Below are positions 49,933 to 58,905 of a DNA stretch of 64,000 nt, one piece after another. The notes below the pieces were generated by a model. It was not told the DNA's origin and searched no databases. It saw only the letters and a program-made list of their open reading frames with translations. The DNA lies in NCBI RefSeq assembly GCF_001613405.1, contig NZ_BDCH01000017.1:310001-374000 (forward strand). Reading direction: 5' to 3'. Positions within the stretch are counted from its first letter, which is position 1, and every line of letters begins with the position of its first letter. The stretch is from Nocardia crassostreae. GTDB taxonomy: Bacteria > Actinomycetota > Actinomycetes > Mycobacteriales > Mycobacteriaceae. Both the position numbers and the translations under genes were made by a program.

Positions 49933-51278
49933 AGCTCCACCGCCTTCCAATTCCGAAGTACTCCCGCGACGAGCTCCGCCGTCACGCCGAGATACCGCTC
50001 CGGTTCGAGCAACTCCCGAATCCGCTCCAGGGTCAGGTACTTCCCGATCGCCGGATCCGCGGCCAGCCGAGTCCCGAGATCGTCCGTCGCTCCTCGGGTT
50101 GCGCAGCAGGCGGATACGGCGTCGGCGGCCGCCTGGCGGCCGAGTTCGCCGTGGGAGGCCGAGACCAGTTCGACGGCAATGTTTTCCGCGAGGAGCAGGC
50201 CGCCGGTCAGGTCCAGGTTGGCGCGCATGCGGTCCGGGTCGACGCGTAGGCGGTTGAGGGAGGTGCGCAGCCAGTGGGCCGCGGAGCCGGTGGTGCGCAG
50301 GAGTTCGGTGTAGGGACGCCATTCGGCGTGCCAGGAGCCTGCGGCGCGCTGGTAGTCGTGGGGGGCGGCGGCGAGCAGGGCGGCGACCAGGCCGGGAGCC
50401 TGGCCCGCCGATCCGGCGGCGAGGACCGCCGCGACCCGGTTTCGCTTGTGCGGCATGGTGGATGAGCCGCCGGTGCCGGGCGGGCCTTGTTCGAGGACCT
50501 CGCCGACCTCGGTTTGCGCGAGCAGGGTGATATCGCGGGCGATCTTGGCGACGGCGGCGCAGGTTTGACCGAGGGTCGCGGCGACCTCGGCGATGCGGCT
50601 GCGTTCGATATGCCAGGCCAGGGTGGGTTCCGCCAGTTCGAGGCGGTGGGCGAGGGCGGCGCGTACGTCGAGTCCCCTGTCGCCCAGGGCGGCCAGAGTG
50701 CCTACGGCGCCGCCGAATTGGATGGCCAGGCGCGGGCGGAGAGCATCGAGGCGGTCCAGCGCCGCGGCCATGCCGGTGAGCCAGCCCGCGGCCGTGAGCC
50801 CGAAGGTGATCGGGGGCGCTTGCTGGAGCAGGCTGCGCCCGGCTTGCACGGTGCGCGCATGGGTTTCGGCGAGTTCGGCGAGCCGGTCGCCGCAGGCGCG
50901 CAGATCGGCTGCCAAGGCGGTGAGTGCGCGGGCGGTGACCAGCATGGCGGCGGTATCGAGGACATCCTGGCTGGTGGCTCCGAGGTGGACGTACCCGGCC
51001 GCATCCGGCTCGACGCGCGCGGTCAGGGAGCGCACCAGCGGGCCCGCGGGATTGCCGATGGCGACGGCCCCTGCGCCGAGTGCGGCGATATCGTACGAAT
51101 CAGCGTCGCACTGGCTTTCGATGACGCGCGCCGCCGTCTCGGGGATGACACCGGCCTCCGCCTCGGCCGCCGCCAGCGCGCCTTCGAAGTCGAGCATGGC
51201 TTGCACCCAGGCGCGGTCGCTCACCCGCTCGGCGACCGGACCGGCCGCGAGCACGCCGTCGAACAAACCCTCAGACAT
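49929..51278 (-). CDS. pcaB: 3-carboxy-cis,cis-muconate cycloisomerase
   Basis: A 449-residue fumarase/aspartase-superfamily enzyme. The signature GGSSTMPHKRNRVAAVLA is exact for the superfamily; VHLGATSQDVLDTAAML and AWHIERSRIAEVAATLGQ complete the active-site regions. It lactonises 3-carboxymuconate to 4-carboxymuconolactone. The chosen ATG 51278 lies within the end of pcaG. The stop overlaps the pcaD GTG by 3 bases. Confidence 0.92.
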   Translation of the reverse strand: MSEGLFDGVLAAGPVAERVSDRAWVQAMLDFEGALAAAEAEAGVIPETAARVIESQCDADSYDIAALGAGAVAIGNPAGPLVRSLTARVEPDAAGYVHLGATSQDVLDTAAMLVTARALTALAADLRACGDRLAELAETHARTVQAGRSLLQQAPPITFGLTAAGWLTGMAAALDRLDALRPRLAIQFGGAVGTLAALGDRGLDVRAALAHRLELAEPTLAWHIERSRIAEVAATLGQTCAAVAKIARDITLLAQTEVGEVLEQGPPGTGGSSTMPHKRNRVAAVLAAGSAGQAPGLVAALLAAAPHDYQRAAGSWHAEWRPYTELLRTTGSAAHWLRTSLNRLRVDPDRMRANLDLTGGLLLAENIAVELVSASHGELGRQAAADAVSACCATRGATDDLGTRLAADPAIGKYLTLERIRELLEPERYLGVTAELVAGVLRNWKAVEL

Positions 51279-51834
51279 CGAAGAACACCGTTTCACGCTC
51301 GCCTTGAATGCGAATGTCGAAGCGGTAACCGCCGGGTGCAGGGTCGGCGACCAGCGTCGAACGGCGGTGCGGGGGTGCCGATCTCAGCACCGGATCGGTC
51401 GCGTGGCGGTCGGCGTGCTCCGGGAAGTAGAGGCGGGTGACCACGCGGTGCAACATGCCGCGGGCGAAGACCGAGACATCGATGTGCGGTGCCTGGGAAC
51501 GGCCGTCGCGGTCCGGGACCACACCGGGATGCACCGTGTGGATGGCGAATTCACCGAGGCGGGTATCGCTGCGCCCGAAGCCGCGCCAGCCGTGCACCCG
51601 CCCGCGCGGATCGTCCGGGTGGTCGAAGCGCCCGTCCGGATCGGCCTGCCAGGTCTCGATCATGGCGTCGGAGATGGGTTCGCCGAGTCCGTCGAGCACC
51701 TCTCCGCGGATCCAGAAGCCGCCGGGTGTGCCCTCGGGGACGACCAGGCGTCCGTCGATCACCCAGTCCAATCCGATGTGCAGGTAGGGGCCGACGGTCT
51801 GCGAGGGCGTGCCGGGCAATCGGGTCTCAGTCAT
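51271..51834 (-). CDS. pcaG: Protocatechuate 3,4-dioxygenase alpha subunit
   Basis: A 187-residue intradiol dioxygenase subunit: PSQTVGPYLHIGLDW, GEPISDAMIETWQADPDGRFDHP, and a C-terminal GYRFDIRIQGERETVFFDV. Alpha subunits lack the iron ligands, which are in PcaH. Together they open protocatechuate between the two hydroxyls. The ATG at 51834 lies within the pcaH 3' end (8-bp overlap), which indicates tight coupling of the two subunits. Confidence 0.93.
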   Translation of the reverse strand: MTETRLPGTPSQTVGPYLHIGLDWVIDGRLVVPEGTPGGFWIRGEVLDGLGEPISDAMIETWQADPDGRFDHPDDPRGRVHGWRGFGRSDTRLGEFAIHTVHPGVVPDRDGRSQAPHIDVSVFARGMLHRVVTRLYFPEHADRHATDPVLRSAPPHRRSTLVADPAPGGYRFDIRIQGERETVFFDV

Positions 51835-52555
51835 CGTGCGGCTCCTCGAACGGGGTGGCGGCGCGGCCGCGCACCACAATGTCGAATTCGAAGGCCAGTG
51901 CCCAGTTCGGCTTGGTGCGTTCCAGGCTGAAGCGCGAAATCAGCCGGGCGCGTGCGGCTTCCGGGACGGAGTTGTAGATGGGATCCTGACCGAACAGCGG
52001 ATCGTCGGGAAAGTACATCTGGGTGACGAGGCGCTGGGTGAAGGCGCGGCCGAATACCGAGAAGTGGATATGGGCCGGGCGCCAGGCATTGTGGTGATTG
52101 CCCCACGGGTAGGCGCCGGGTTTGACGGTGACGAATTCGTAGCGGCCCTGTTTGTCGGTGAGTGTGCGGCCGACGCCGTCGAAATGGGGATCGAGGGGCG
52201 CGTCCCAGCGGTCGCCGATATGGCGGTAGCGGCCCGCCGCATTGGCCTGCCAGATCTCGATGAGCGAATGCGGAATGGATCGGCCGTCACCGTCGAGCAG
52301 ACGGCCGAAGACCAGGATCTTCTGCCCGATCGGATCACCGCGATGCTGGAAGGTGAGGTCGTGATCGCCGGGGCGGACCAGGCCCTCGCCCAGCACCGGT
52401 CCGGTGATCTCGGTCAGCGTGTGCGGCAGCAGCACCAGTGGCTCCGTGGGATGCCGCAGCGCCGTCGACTTGTAGTCCGGGAAGTCCAGCGGCGGATGCG
52501 TCCCCGTCCCGTCCGGGCGGTAGATCGGAAGCTGCTGGCCGGTAACGATTTTCAC
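51827..52555 (-). CDS. pcaH: Protocatechuate 3,4-dioxygenase beta subunit
   Basis: A 242-residue catalytic subunit. The non-haem Fe(III) ligands expected for the family are visible: Tyr in AAGRYRHIGDRWDAPLD, Tyr in KPGAYPWGNHHNAWRP, and two His in RPAHIHFSVFG. The N-terminus includes LPIYRPDGTGTHPPLDFPDY. It opens the protocatechuate ring. The GTG start at 52555 overlaps the pcaF stop (GTGA). Confidence 0.94.
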   Translation of the reverse strand: MKIVTGQQLPIYRPDGTGTHPPLDFPDYKSTALRHPTEPLVLLPHTLTEITGPVLGEGLVRPGDHDLTFQHRGDPIGQKILVFGRLLDGDGRSIPHSLIEIWQANAAGRYRHIGDRWDAPLDPHFDGVGRTLTDKQGRYEFVTVKPGAYPWGNHHNAWRPAHIHFSVFGRAFTQRLVTQMYFPDDPLFGQDPIYNSVPEAARARLISRFSLERTKPNWALAFEFDIVVRGRAATPFEEPHDD

Positions 52556-53730
52556 TGTGCCTCCAGGACGACGGCAAGGCCCTGGCCGACGCCGATGCAC
52601 AGCGCGGCCAGCCCCCAGCGGCTGCCGCTGCGCCGCATCTCGCGGGCCAGCTGATTGACGAGGCGGCCGCCGGACGCCCCGAGCGGATGCCCAATGGCAA
52701 TGGCTCCGCCGTTCACATTGACAATGGCCGGATCCAGCGCGGGCCACTCGAACAGACAGGCCAGCGCCTGGGCGGCGAAGGCCTCGTTCAGCTCGACGAC
52801 ACCCAGGTCCTCCCAGCCGATTCCCGCCCGCCGCAAAGCGGTTCGCGCCGCCTCGACGGGCCCGATGCCGAAGGCGTCCGGATCCACACCCGCAGCACCG
52901 CGCCCGGCGATACGCGCCAGCGGAGCGAAACCGATACGGTCGGCGAGGGTTTCGTCACCCAGCAGCAGCGCCGACGCACCGTCGTTGAGCGGCGAGGCAT
53001 TGCCCGCGGTGACGGTGCCGTTGCCGCGGAACGACGGCTTCAGCCGCGCCAGCATCTCGACGGTGGTATCCGGTCGTAGCGATTCGTCGCGGGCCAGATC
53101 GGTGCCGGGCACGGTGACGACGTGATCGTCGTAGAACCCGCAGTCCCACGCCTTGGCTGTCAATTGATGACTGCGCGAGGCGAATTCGTCCTGCGCCGCG
53201 CGATGGATGCCGTAGCGCCCCGCCAGGATCTCGGTGCCCTCACCCAGTGCGACCGTCCACCGCCCGGGCATGGCCGGATTCACCAGCCGCCAGCCCAGCG
53301 TGGTGGAGTGCAGCGTCTCACTCCCGGCCGGAAAACCTTTGGCGAGCTTGGACATCACCCAGGGCGCTCGGCTCATCGACTCCACACCGACCACGACAAC
53401 CGTTGCCGCATACCCGGTTTCGATCATCCGGGCGGCGTGGACGACGGCATCCAGACTCGAGCCGCACAGGCGGTTCACGGTGGTTCCGGGCACGGTGGTG
53501 GGCCAGCCCGCCAGCAGCGCGGCCATGCGCGCCACATTCCGATTGTCCTCCCCCGCTTGATTGGCCGCCCCGAACACCACCTCGTCCACGGTCTCCGGAT
53601 CGAGCCCGGTGCGCTCGGCGAGCGCCCGCAGCACATGCGCGGCCAGATCGTCGGGCCGCACACCGCTCAGCGCGCCGCCGTAGCGGCCGAAGGGCGTGCG
53701 GACCCCGTCGTAGAGAAATGCGTTGTTCAT
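52552..53730 (-). CDS. pcaF: Beta-ketoadipyl-CoA thiolase
   Basis: A 392-residue thiolase. Nucleophilic Cys in TTVNRLCGSSLDAVVHAARM, NEAF in VVELNEAFAAQALACL, His in NGGAIAIGHPLGASGGRL, and the second Cys in GLAALCIGVGQG. It cleaves beta-ketoadipyl-CoA to succinyl-CoA and acetyl-CoA, the last pathway step. GEDNRNVARMAALLAGW is typical of the PcaF subgroup. It begins within the pcaJ stop (ATGA). Confidence 0.94.
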   Translation of the reverse strand: MNNAFLYDGVRTPFGRYGGALSGVRPDDLAAHVLRALAERTGLDPETVDEVVFGAANQAGEDNRNVARMAALLAGWPTTVPGTTVNRLCGSSLDAVVHAARMIETGYAATVVVVGVESMSRAPWVMSKLAKGFPAGSETLHSTTLGWRLVNPAMPGRWTVALGEGTEILAGRYGIHRAAQDEFASRSHQLTAKAWDCGFYDDHVVTVPGTDLARDESLRPDTTVEMLARLKPSFRGNGTVTAGNASPLNDGASALLLGDETLADRIGFAPLARIAGRGAAGVDPDAFGIGPVEAARTALRRAGIGWEDLGVVELNEAFAAQALACLFEWPALDPAIVNVNGGAIAIGHPLGASGGRLVNQLAREMRRSGSRWGLAALCIGVGQGLAVVLEAQ

Positions 53731-54509
53731 GACGCCGCCCGCAATGCGCGCAGTGTCGAAAGTTCCTCGGGCGTAGGCGCTTCGGTCGACGACAACTCGG
53801 GCGCGACCCGCAGCTCCCAGCCGGTGGCCGCCCGCACCTGCGCCACCGTCACCCCGGGATGCACGGCGACCAGCACCAGTGCGCCGGTCGCGTCCGGCCG
53901 CATGACCCCGAGATCGGTGATCACCAGAGTCGTTCCCGCCCCGCGCATTCCGAGCTTCTCCCGCTCGCCCCCGCCCCGCCCGTGCCCGAGCGAGGTGACG
54001 AAATCGACCCGGTCGACGAACGAGCGCCGCGACTGCCGCACCACCACGAACACCTCACCGCAGGAGGCCGCGATCTCCGGCGCGCCGCCCGCGCCGGGCA
54101 GCCGCACCCCCGGATCCGCGTAGTCGCCGCCGATGACGGTCGTATTGATATTGCCGTACTTGTCGATCTGCGCCGCCCCGAGGAAGCCGATATCGATCCG
54201 CCCCGGCTGCAGCCAGTAGTTGAACACCTCCGGCACGCTGATCACCGCATCGGCGGTCTCGGCGAGAATGCCGTCACCGATCGAGGCGGGCAGCCGATCC
54301 GGTTTCGAGCCCAGTGTTCCCGATTCGTAGACCAGCACCAATCCGGGCGCGTGCGTGGTGCGGGCGAGATTGGCCGCGGTCGAGGGCAGGCCGATGCCCA
54401 CGAAGCAGCGGAGGCCGTCGCGCAGCGCTCGCGCGGCCGCCACGGTCATCATCTCGTCGGCCGTGTAGCCCGGCTCGGTGGCCGGGGCGTCGATATCGGT
54501 GAGTGTCAT
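53727..54509 (-). CDS. pcaJ: 3-oxoadipate CoA-transferase subunit B
   Basis: A 260-residue family I CoA-transferase beta subunit. GLRCFVGIGLPSTAANLAR leads to LVLVYESGTLGSKPD, where the Glu in ESG is the residue that carries CoA. GFLGAAQIDKYGNINTTVIG is the conserved downstream block. With PcaI it moves CoA from succinyl-CoA to beta-ketoadipate. Its ATG overlaps the pcaI stop. Confidence 0.93.
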   Translation of the reverse strand: MTLTDIDAPATEPGYTADEMMTVAAARALRDGLRCFVGIGLPSTAANLARTTHAPGLVLVYESGTLGSKPDRLPASIGDGILAETADAVISVPEVFNYWLQPGRIDIGFLGAAQIDKYGNINTTVIGGDYADPGVRLPGAGGAPEIAASCGEVFVVVRQSRRSFVDRVDFVTSLGHGRGGGEREKLGMRGAGTTLVITDLGVMRPDATGALVLVAVHPGVTVAQVRAATGWELRVAPELSSTEAPTPEELSTLRALRAAS

Positions 54510-55327
54510 GCCGGGCTCCCGGTGGTCGTGAAGACGTGCCGGTCGAGCCAGCCGGTGAAGGCGTCGCGGTCGCGGCTGATCGCGTCCCATTCCGCATAGT
54601 AGGCGTTGCCCCGTTCGCTGTAGCCCTGCGCATAGGAGGGGTGCGCGCCGCCGGGAACAGCGGCGACGGCGGTGACCGCCCAGCCCGGCAGCACGATCGC
54701 GCCGGGTACGGGGGTCAGTTCGTCGACGATCTCCTCGACGGTGACCAGGCTGCGCCGCGCCGCCAGCACGGCTTCCTTCTGCACCCCGAGCAGTCCCCAG
54801 AGCTGCACATTGCCCTGCCGGTCCGCGCGCTGCGCGTGAATGATCGTGACATCCGGATTGATGGCGGGCACCGCCGCCAGCCGCTCGCCGGTGAAGGGGC
54901 AGTCGATGAACTTGATCGTGTCGGTCACCGTCGGCAGATCGGTCCCGGCATAGCCGCGCAGCACCGCGAACGGCAGTCCGGACGCGCCCGCCGCATACCG
55001 GTTGGCCATGCCAGCATGGCTGTGCTCCTCGATGGCCAGCGGCGCGGGCCAGGCCCCCTGCACCGCGTCCCGGAATCGGTGCAGGGATCCGACGCCCGGA
55101 TTGCCGCCCCAGGAGAACACCAGTTTGCGCGCGCAGCCCGCGCCGATGAGCTGGTCGTACACGATGTCCGGGGTCATGCGCACCAGCGTCAGCTCGCGGC
55201 GGCGCTGTCGAATGATCTCCTGCCCGGCGGCCACCGGAATCAGATGGGTGAACCCTTCCAAGGCGACGGTGTCGCCGTCGTGGACGAGTTCGGCGACCGC
55301 CGCAGCCAAGGACAGAATCCTGGCCAT
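54506..55327 (-). CDS. pcaI: 3-oxoadipate CoA-transferase subunit A
   Basis: A 273-residue alpha subunit: VHDGDTVALEGFTHLIPVAAGQ, RKLVFSWGGNPGVGSLHRFRDA and NPDVTIIHAQRADRQGNVQ are family hallmarks. It is the first gene of the operon. ATG 55327 is preceded by GGGAG at 5 bases; a GTG two codons earlier is too close to that site. A palindromic site at 55348-55383 lies 21 bp upstream. Confidence 0.92.
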   Translation of the reverse strand: MARILSLAAAVAELVHDGDTVALEGFTHLIPVAAGQEIIRQRRRELTLVRMTPDIVYDQLIGAGCARKLVFSWGGNPGVGSLHRFRDAVQGAWPAPLAIEEHSHAGMANRYAAGASGLPFAVLRGYAGTDLPTVTDTIKFIDCPFTGERLAAVPAINPDVTIIHAQRADRQGNVQLWGLLGVQKEAVLAARRSLVTVEEIVDELTPVPGAIVLPGWAVTAVAAVPGGAHPSYAQGYSERGNAYYAEWDAISRDRDAFTGWLDRHVFTTTGSPA

Positions 55328-55347
55328 ACTCACTCCCTAGTGCATTT

Positions 55348-55383
55348 GTGTGCGATACGCATACATGGTCGCTATACGCACAC
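55348..55383. promoter_or_regulatory. Putative PcaR operator upstream of the pca operon
   Basis: GTGTGCG (55348-55354) and CGCACAC (55377-55383) are perfect complements, extended inward by ATACGC and GCTATA as an imperfect repeat. The 36-bp site lies 21 bp before pcaI, where an IclR-type activator/repressor would act on an overlapping promoter. Confidence 0.6.
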
Positions 55384-55444
55384 ACTAACGCGCAGGCGGC
55401 AGCGGCTCAAGACCCGCGGGGCCGGTTTCAGCGTGCGGCCGCGC

Positions 55445-55894
55445 TCAGGCGTCGGAGTCCTTGCTCAGCGCCCGGCGGCTCGTGACGAGAAAGTCACGGA
55501 AGTCCCGGCGCTGCTGCGCGCTCAGCTCGGCGACCATCCGCTCTTCCATTTCCGCGACGCGAGGGTTGTACCGCGCCAAGAACTTTCGGCCCTCCTCGGT
55601 GAGGCTGATGAGCAGCCGCCGCCGATTGGCCGGATCGACGGCGCGCTCGATGAGCCCGCGCCGCTCCAGCGCGCCGATCAGATCCGAGGTCGATTGCGCC
55701 CGCACGAAGGAGGCCCGCGCCAGATCGGCCGAGGACATGGTGGGCCGCCGTTCCAGCACGGTCAGGGCGGTGTACTGCAGGGCCGTCACACCCGACGGCT
55801 TGAGCAGGGCGTCCAGCTGTGCGCGATTGGCCAGCTCGAGGCGCTTGATCAGGTAGAGCAGCGAGGCGGGGGCCGGATCGTCGGAATCGGTCAC
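55445..55894 (-). CDS. MarR family regulator of the adjacent catabolic island
   Basis: About 149 residues: LLYLIKRLELANRAQLDALLKPSGVTALQY, MSSADLARASFVRAQSTSDLIGAL (recognition helix), and ERAVDPANRRRLLISLTEEG (wing). GTG 55894 is used; TTG 55906 is in frame four codons upstream, and both sites are weak. It is divergent from the crotonase/ligase operon, with two 15-bp palindromes between them. The same palindrome recurs twice before the transporter gene at 62337, so this protein probably represses both units. Confidence 0.85.
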   Translation of the reverse strand: MTDSDDPAPASLLYLIKRLELANRAQLDALLKPSGVTALQYTALTVLERRPTMSSADLARASFVRAQSTSDLIGALERRGLIERAVDPANRRRLLISLTEEGRKFLARYNPRVAEMEERMVAELSAQQRRDFRDFLVTSRRALSKDSDA

Positions 55895-55921
55895 CCGGCC
55901 ATTCAAGCAGGATCTTGCATA

Positions 55922-55956
55922 GTCAGGAAACCTGATGCATTATCAGTAAACCTGAT
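55922..55956. promoter_or_regulatory. Two MarR operator copies (RTCAGKAAACCTGAT)
   Basis: GTCAGGAAACCTGAT (55922-55936) and ATCAGTAAACCTGAT (55942-55956) are near-identical 15-mers, each an inverted repeat with a 3-base centre and centre-to-centre spacing of 20 bp. They lie between the divergent MarR and crotonase genes; the second ends 23 bp before the crotonase start. Matching copies occur at 62277-62307. Confidence 0.78.
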
Positions 55957-55979
55957 GATCTGCTGCTCCGGAGGATTTG

Positions 55980-56789
55980 TTGAACCCGCCTCGACCGCTC
56001 TCCGCCGTCACCCTGCCCGATACCCTGCGCGCCGAAACGAGGGGCGGCGTGGCGGTATTGACGCTGGCCAGGCCACACAAACGCAATGCGCTCAGTGACG
56101 ACACCGTCCTCGGCATCGAGCGGTTCTTCACCTCGCTGGGGCCGGAGGTGCGCGCCGCAGTGGTGGCGGCCGAGGGCGAACATTTCTGCGCCGGACTGGA
56201 TCTGGCGGAGATGACGGAGCGGGACACCCTGGACTCGGTCGCGCATTCGCGCATGTGGCATCGGGTGTTCGAGGTCATCGAGAACGGGCGCGTGCCCGTG
56301 GTAGCGGCACTCCAGGGCGCGGTGGTGGGCGGCGGTCTGGAATTGGCCGCGGCCGCGCATATCCGGGTGGCCGAGGAGTCCACGTTCTACGCCCTGCCGG
56401 AGGGCATACGCGGATTGTTCGTCGGCGGTGGGGGTTCGGTGCGGATCCCCCGGCTCATCGGCGTGGCGCGAATGACGGACATGATGCTGACCGGGCGGAC
56501 CTACAACGCGCACGAGGGCGCGACCATCGGCCTCTCGCAGTATGTGGTGCCGTCCGGGAACGGTTTCGACAAGGCGCTCGAACTCGCCGAGCGCATGGCC
56601 GCCAATGCGCCGCAGACGAATTACGCGGTGCTGCAAGCCTTGCCGCGCATCGCGGAGTCCAATCCGCGCGATGGATATCTCATGGAATCGCTCATGGCGG
56701 CCATTGCCTCGGGCAGCGACGACGCCAAGGTGCGCATGGGCGATTTCCTCACCGGGCGCGCGGCCAAGGTGACCGGGGAGCCCGCATGA
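55980..56789 (+). CDS. Crotonase (enoyl-CoA hydratase/isomerase family)
   Basis: A 269-residue crotonase. GEHFCAGLDLAEMTE gives the first oxyanion-hole segment, QGAVVGGGLELAAAAHIRVAE the second, and PEGIRGLFVGGGGSVRIPRLIG the catalytic-Glu region. It would hydrate or hydrolyse an enoyl-CoA. The TTG start is supported by a well-placed GGAGG; a second TTG three bases upstream is possible. It is the first gene of a tightly coupled operon (its stop overlaps the next start by 4 bases). Confidence 0.85.
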   Translation: MNPPRPLSAVTLPDTLRAETRGGVAVLTLARPHKRNALSDDTVLGIERFFTSLGPEVRAAVVAAEGEHFCAGLDLAEMTERDTLDSVAHSRMWHRVFEVIENGRVPVVAALQGAVVGGGLELAAAAHIRVAEESTFYALPEGIRGLFVGGGGSVRIPRLIGVARMTDMMLTGRTYNAHEGATIGLSQYVVPSGNGFDKALELAERMAANAPQTNYAVLQALPRIAESNPRDGYLMESLMAAIASGSDDAKVRMGDFLTGRAAKVTGEPA

Positions 56790-58759
56790 GTATCGAACAG
56801 GGTGAGATCGTCTGGACGCCACCGGCCGATGTGCTTGACAACAGCCGGGTCGGGCAGTTCCTCGGGTGGCTGCGCGAGCAGCGCGGGCTGCAGTTCGGCG
56901 GCCACGAGGACCTGTGGCGGTGGTCGGTGACCGATCTCGACGGATTCTGGTCCGCCATCTGGGAATTCGGCGGGGTGATCAGCCATGCGCCGTACCGCAA
57001 CGTGCTCGCCGAACGAGTCATGCCGGGCACACGGTGGTTTCCGGGCGCGCTGCTCAACTACGCCGAGCACGCCATGGGTCTCGATGCGGACTCCGATCGC
57101 ACTGCGGTGCTGGGTGTTTCACAGACCCGACCCGATGTAGAGCTGACCTTCGGGCAGCTGCGCGACCAGGTCGCGCGAGCGCGCGCCGTGCTGGCGAGCC
57201 TCGGCGTCGGCCCGGGCGACCGTGTCGCCGGATACCTGCCGAACGCGCCCGAAACCCTGATCGCCTTCCTCGCGACGGCCAGTCTCGGCGCGATCTGGGC
57301 GAGCTGCGCCCCGGAGTTCGGACCGCGCAGCGTGATCGACCGCTTCGCCCAGCTGGAACCGGCGGTCCTGCTGGTCGCGGGCGGATACAGCTACGGCGAC
57401 AAGGAGATCGACCGCCGCTCCCAGATCGCCGAGATCCGAGCAGAACTGCCCAGCGTGCGGCACGTGGCCGATATCTGGTACGGCGCATGGCGTGTCGACG
57501 ATGCCCTCGACTGGCCCGCCCTCCTGTCGGCCGCCCCCGGCGGAGCCCCGGAATTCCTCCCGGTGCCCTTCGACCACCCGCTGTTCGTGCTGTTCTCCTC
57601 CGGAACCACGGGCAAGCCCAAGGCCATCGTGCACGGCCACGGCGGAATCCTGCTGGAGCACTTGAAGAACCACACCCTGTCCTGGGACATGGGCCCGCAA
57701 GACCGCATGCTGTGGTTCACCACCACCGCCTGGATGATGTGGAACGCCCTCGTCTCCGGCCTCCTCACCCGCTCGTCCATCGTCATGATCGACGGCAACC
57801 CGATGTTCCCAGATGTCGGCTGGCAATGGCGTCTCGCCGAGCGGACCCGGGCCACCATCATGGGCGCGAGCCCCGGCTTCGTCATGGCCTCCCGCAAGGC
57901 CGGACTCCAACCGGGTGAACTCGACCTCCCACTCCGCGTAATCGGCTCCGCCGGAGCGCCTTTGCCACCCGAGGGCTACGCCTGGATCCGCGATCAGTTC
58001 GGTCCCCGGGTCCACCTGAACGTCGGCAGCGGCGGCACCGACGTCTGCTCGGGCCTGGTCCAGAACAACCCGCTACTCCCGGTCCGGGCCGGTGAGATCT
58101 CCGGCCGCTGTCTCGGCGTGGACGCCCACGCCTTCGACGAATCCGGCGGCCCCATCACAGGGGCACTCGGCGAACTCGTCATCACCTCCCCCATGCCCTC
58201 CATGCCGGTCGCCTTCTGGAACGACCCCGACGACACCCGCCTGCGCTCCACCTACTTCGACCGCTGGCCCGGCATCTGGCGCCACGGCGACTGGATCCGC
58301 TTCGACGACAATGGCAGTTGCCACGTGGCGGGCCGCTCGGACGCCACCCTGAACCGCGGCGGCGTCCGCCTCGGCACCGCCGAGTTCTACCGCGTGGTCG
58401 AGGAAATCGACGGCATCTCCGACAGCCTCGTCGTCCACCTCGAAGACCGCGACGGCGGCAACGGCCGACTCCTCCTCTTCGTCAGTCTGGACCCCGGCAC
58501 GGAACTGGACACACCCCTGCGCACAACGATCACTCGCGTCCTGCGCACCTCGTTGTCCCCCCGCCACATTCCCGACGAAGTCCACCGAATCCCCGTGGTG
58601 CCACGCAATCTCACCGGCAAGAAACTCGAACTCCCCGCCAAGAGAATTCTCCTCGGCGCCCCACCGGAAGCCGTCACCAGCCCCGACGCCCTCTCCGACC
58701 CCACCTCCCTGCATGCCTTCGTCGAACTCGCCGCCGAATATCGGGCGGCCCCGCAATGA
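56786..58759 (+). CDS. Acetoacetyl-CoA synthetase-like AMP-forming ligase
   Basis: A 657-residue ligase with an acetyl/acetoacetyl-CoA synthetase N-terminal extension (FWSAIWEFGGV; VMPGTRWFPGALLNYAEHAM). The P-loop is LFSSGTTGKPKAIVHGHGG, WFTTTAWMMWNAL matches the acetoacetate-CoA ligase signature, and the catalytic Lys lies in NLTGKKLELPAKR. It probably activates acetoacetate or another short beta-keto or hydroxy acid. In this operon it could recover a short acid released from the main substrate. ATG 56786 overlaps the crotonase stop (ATGA). Confidence 0.87.
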   Translation: MSIEQGEIVWTPPADVLDNSRVGQFLGWLREQRGLQFGGHEDLWRWSVTDLDGFWSAIWEFGGVISHAPYRNVLAERVMPGTRWFPGALLNYAEHAMGLDADSDRTAVLGVSQTRPDVELTFGQLRDQVARARAVLASLGVGPGDRVAGYLPNAPETLIAFLATASLGAIWASCAPEFGPRSVIDRFAQLEPAVLLVAGGYSYGDKEIDRRSQIAEIRAELPSVRHVADIWYGAWRVDDALDWPALLSAAPGGAPEFLPVPFDHPLFVLFSSGTTGKPKAIVHGHGGILLEHLKNHTLSWDMGPQDRMLWFTTTAWMMWNALVSGLLTRSSIVMIDGNPMFPDVGWQWRLAERTRATIMGASPGFVMASRKAGLQPGELDLPLRVIGSAGAPLPPEGYAWIRDQFGPRVHLNVGSGGTDVCSGLVQNNPLLPVRAGEISGRCLGVDAHAFDESGGPITGALGELVITSPMPSMPVAFWNDPDDTRLRSTYFDRWPGIWRHGDWIRFDDNGSCHVAGRSDATLNRGGVRLGTAEFYRVVEEIDGISDSLVVHLEDRDGGNGRLLLFVSLDPGTELDTPLRTTITRVLRTSLSPRHIPDEVHRIPVVPRNLTGKKLELPAKRILLGAPPEAVTSPDALSDPTSLHAFVELAAEYRAAPQ

Positions 58760-58905
58760 GCGCTCCGCAGGCATTCACCCTCCCGGCCCAGCCGGACCAC
58801 ACCCGCAAGCAGCCGGACGCACCGCCCATCCGGCACTGCATCGGCACCCTCGCCTCGGCGGATATCACTGAGCACCAGCACGGAAGGCGGTCGCGAAATG
58901 ATTGA
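58756..58905 (+). CDS. Hypothetical 49-residue protein within the operon
   Basis: An ATGA overlap with the ligase stop and an 8-bp overlap with the following dehydrogenase gene make a translated frame plausible. The sequence is Pro/His-rich with no hydrophobic segment and no recognisable family (starts MSAPQAFTLPAQPDHTR). It could be a small partner protein, a leader that couples translation, or the remnant of a deleted gene. Confidence 0.4.
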   Translation: MSAPQAFTLPAQPDHTRKQPDAPPIRHCIGTLASADITEHQHGRRSRND

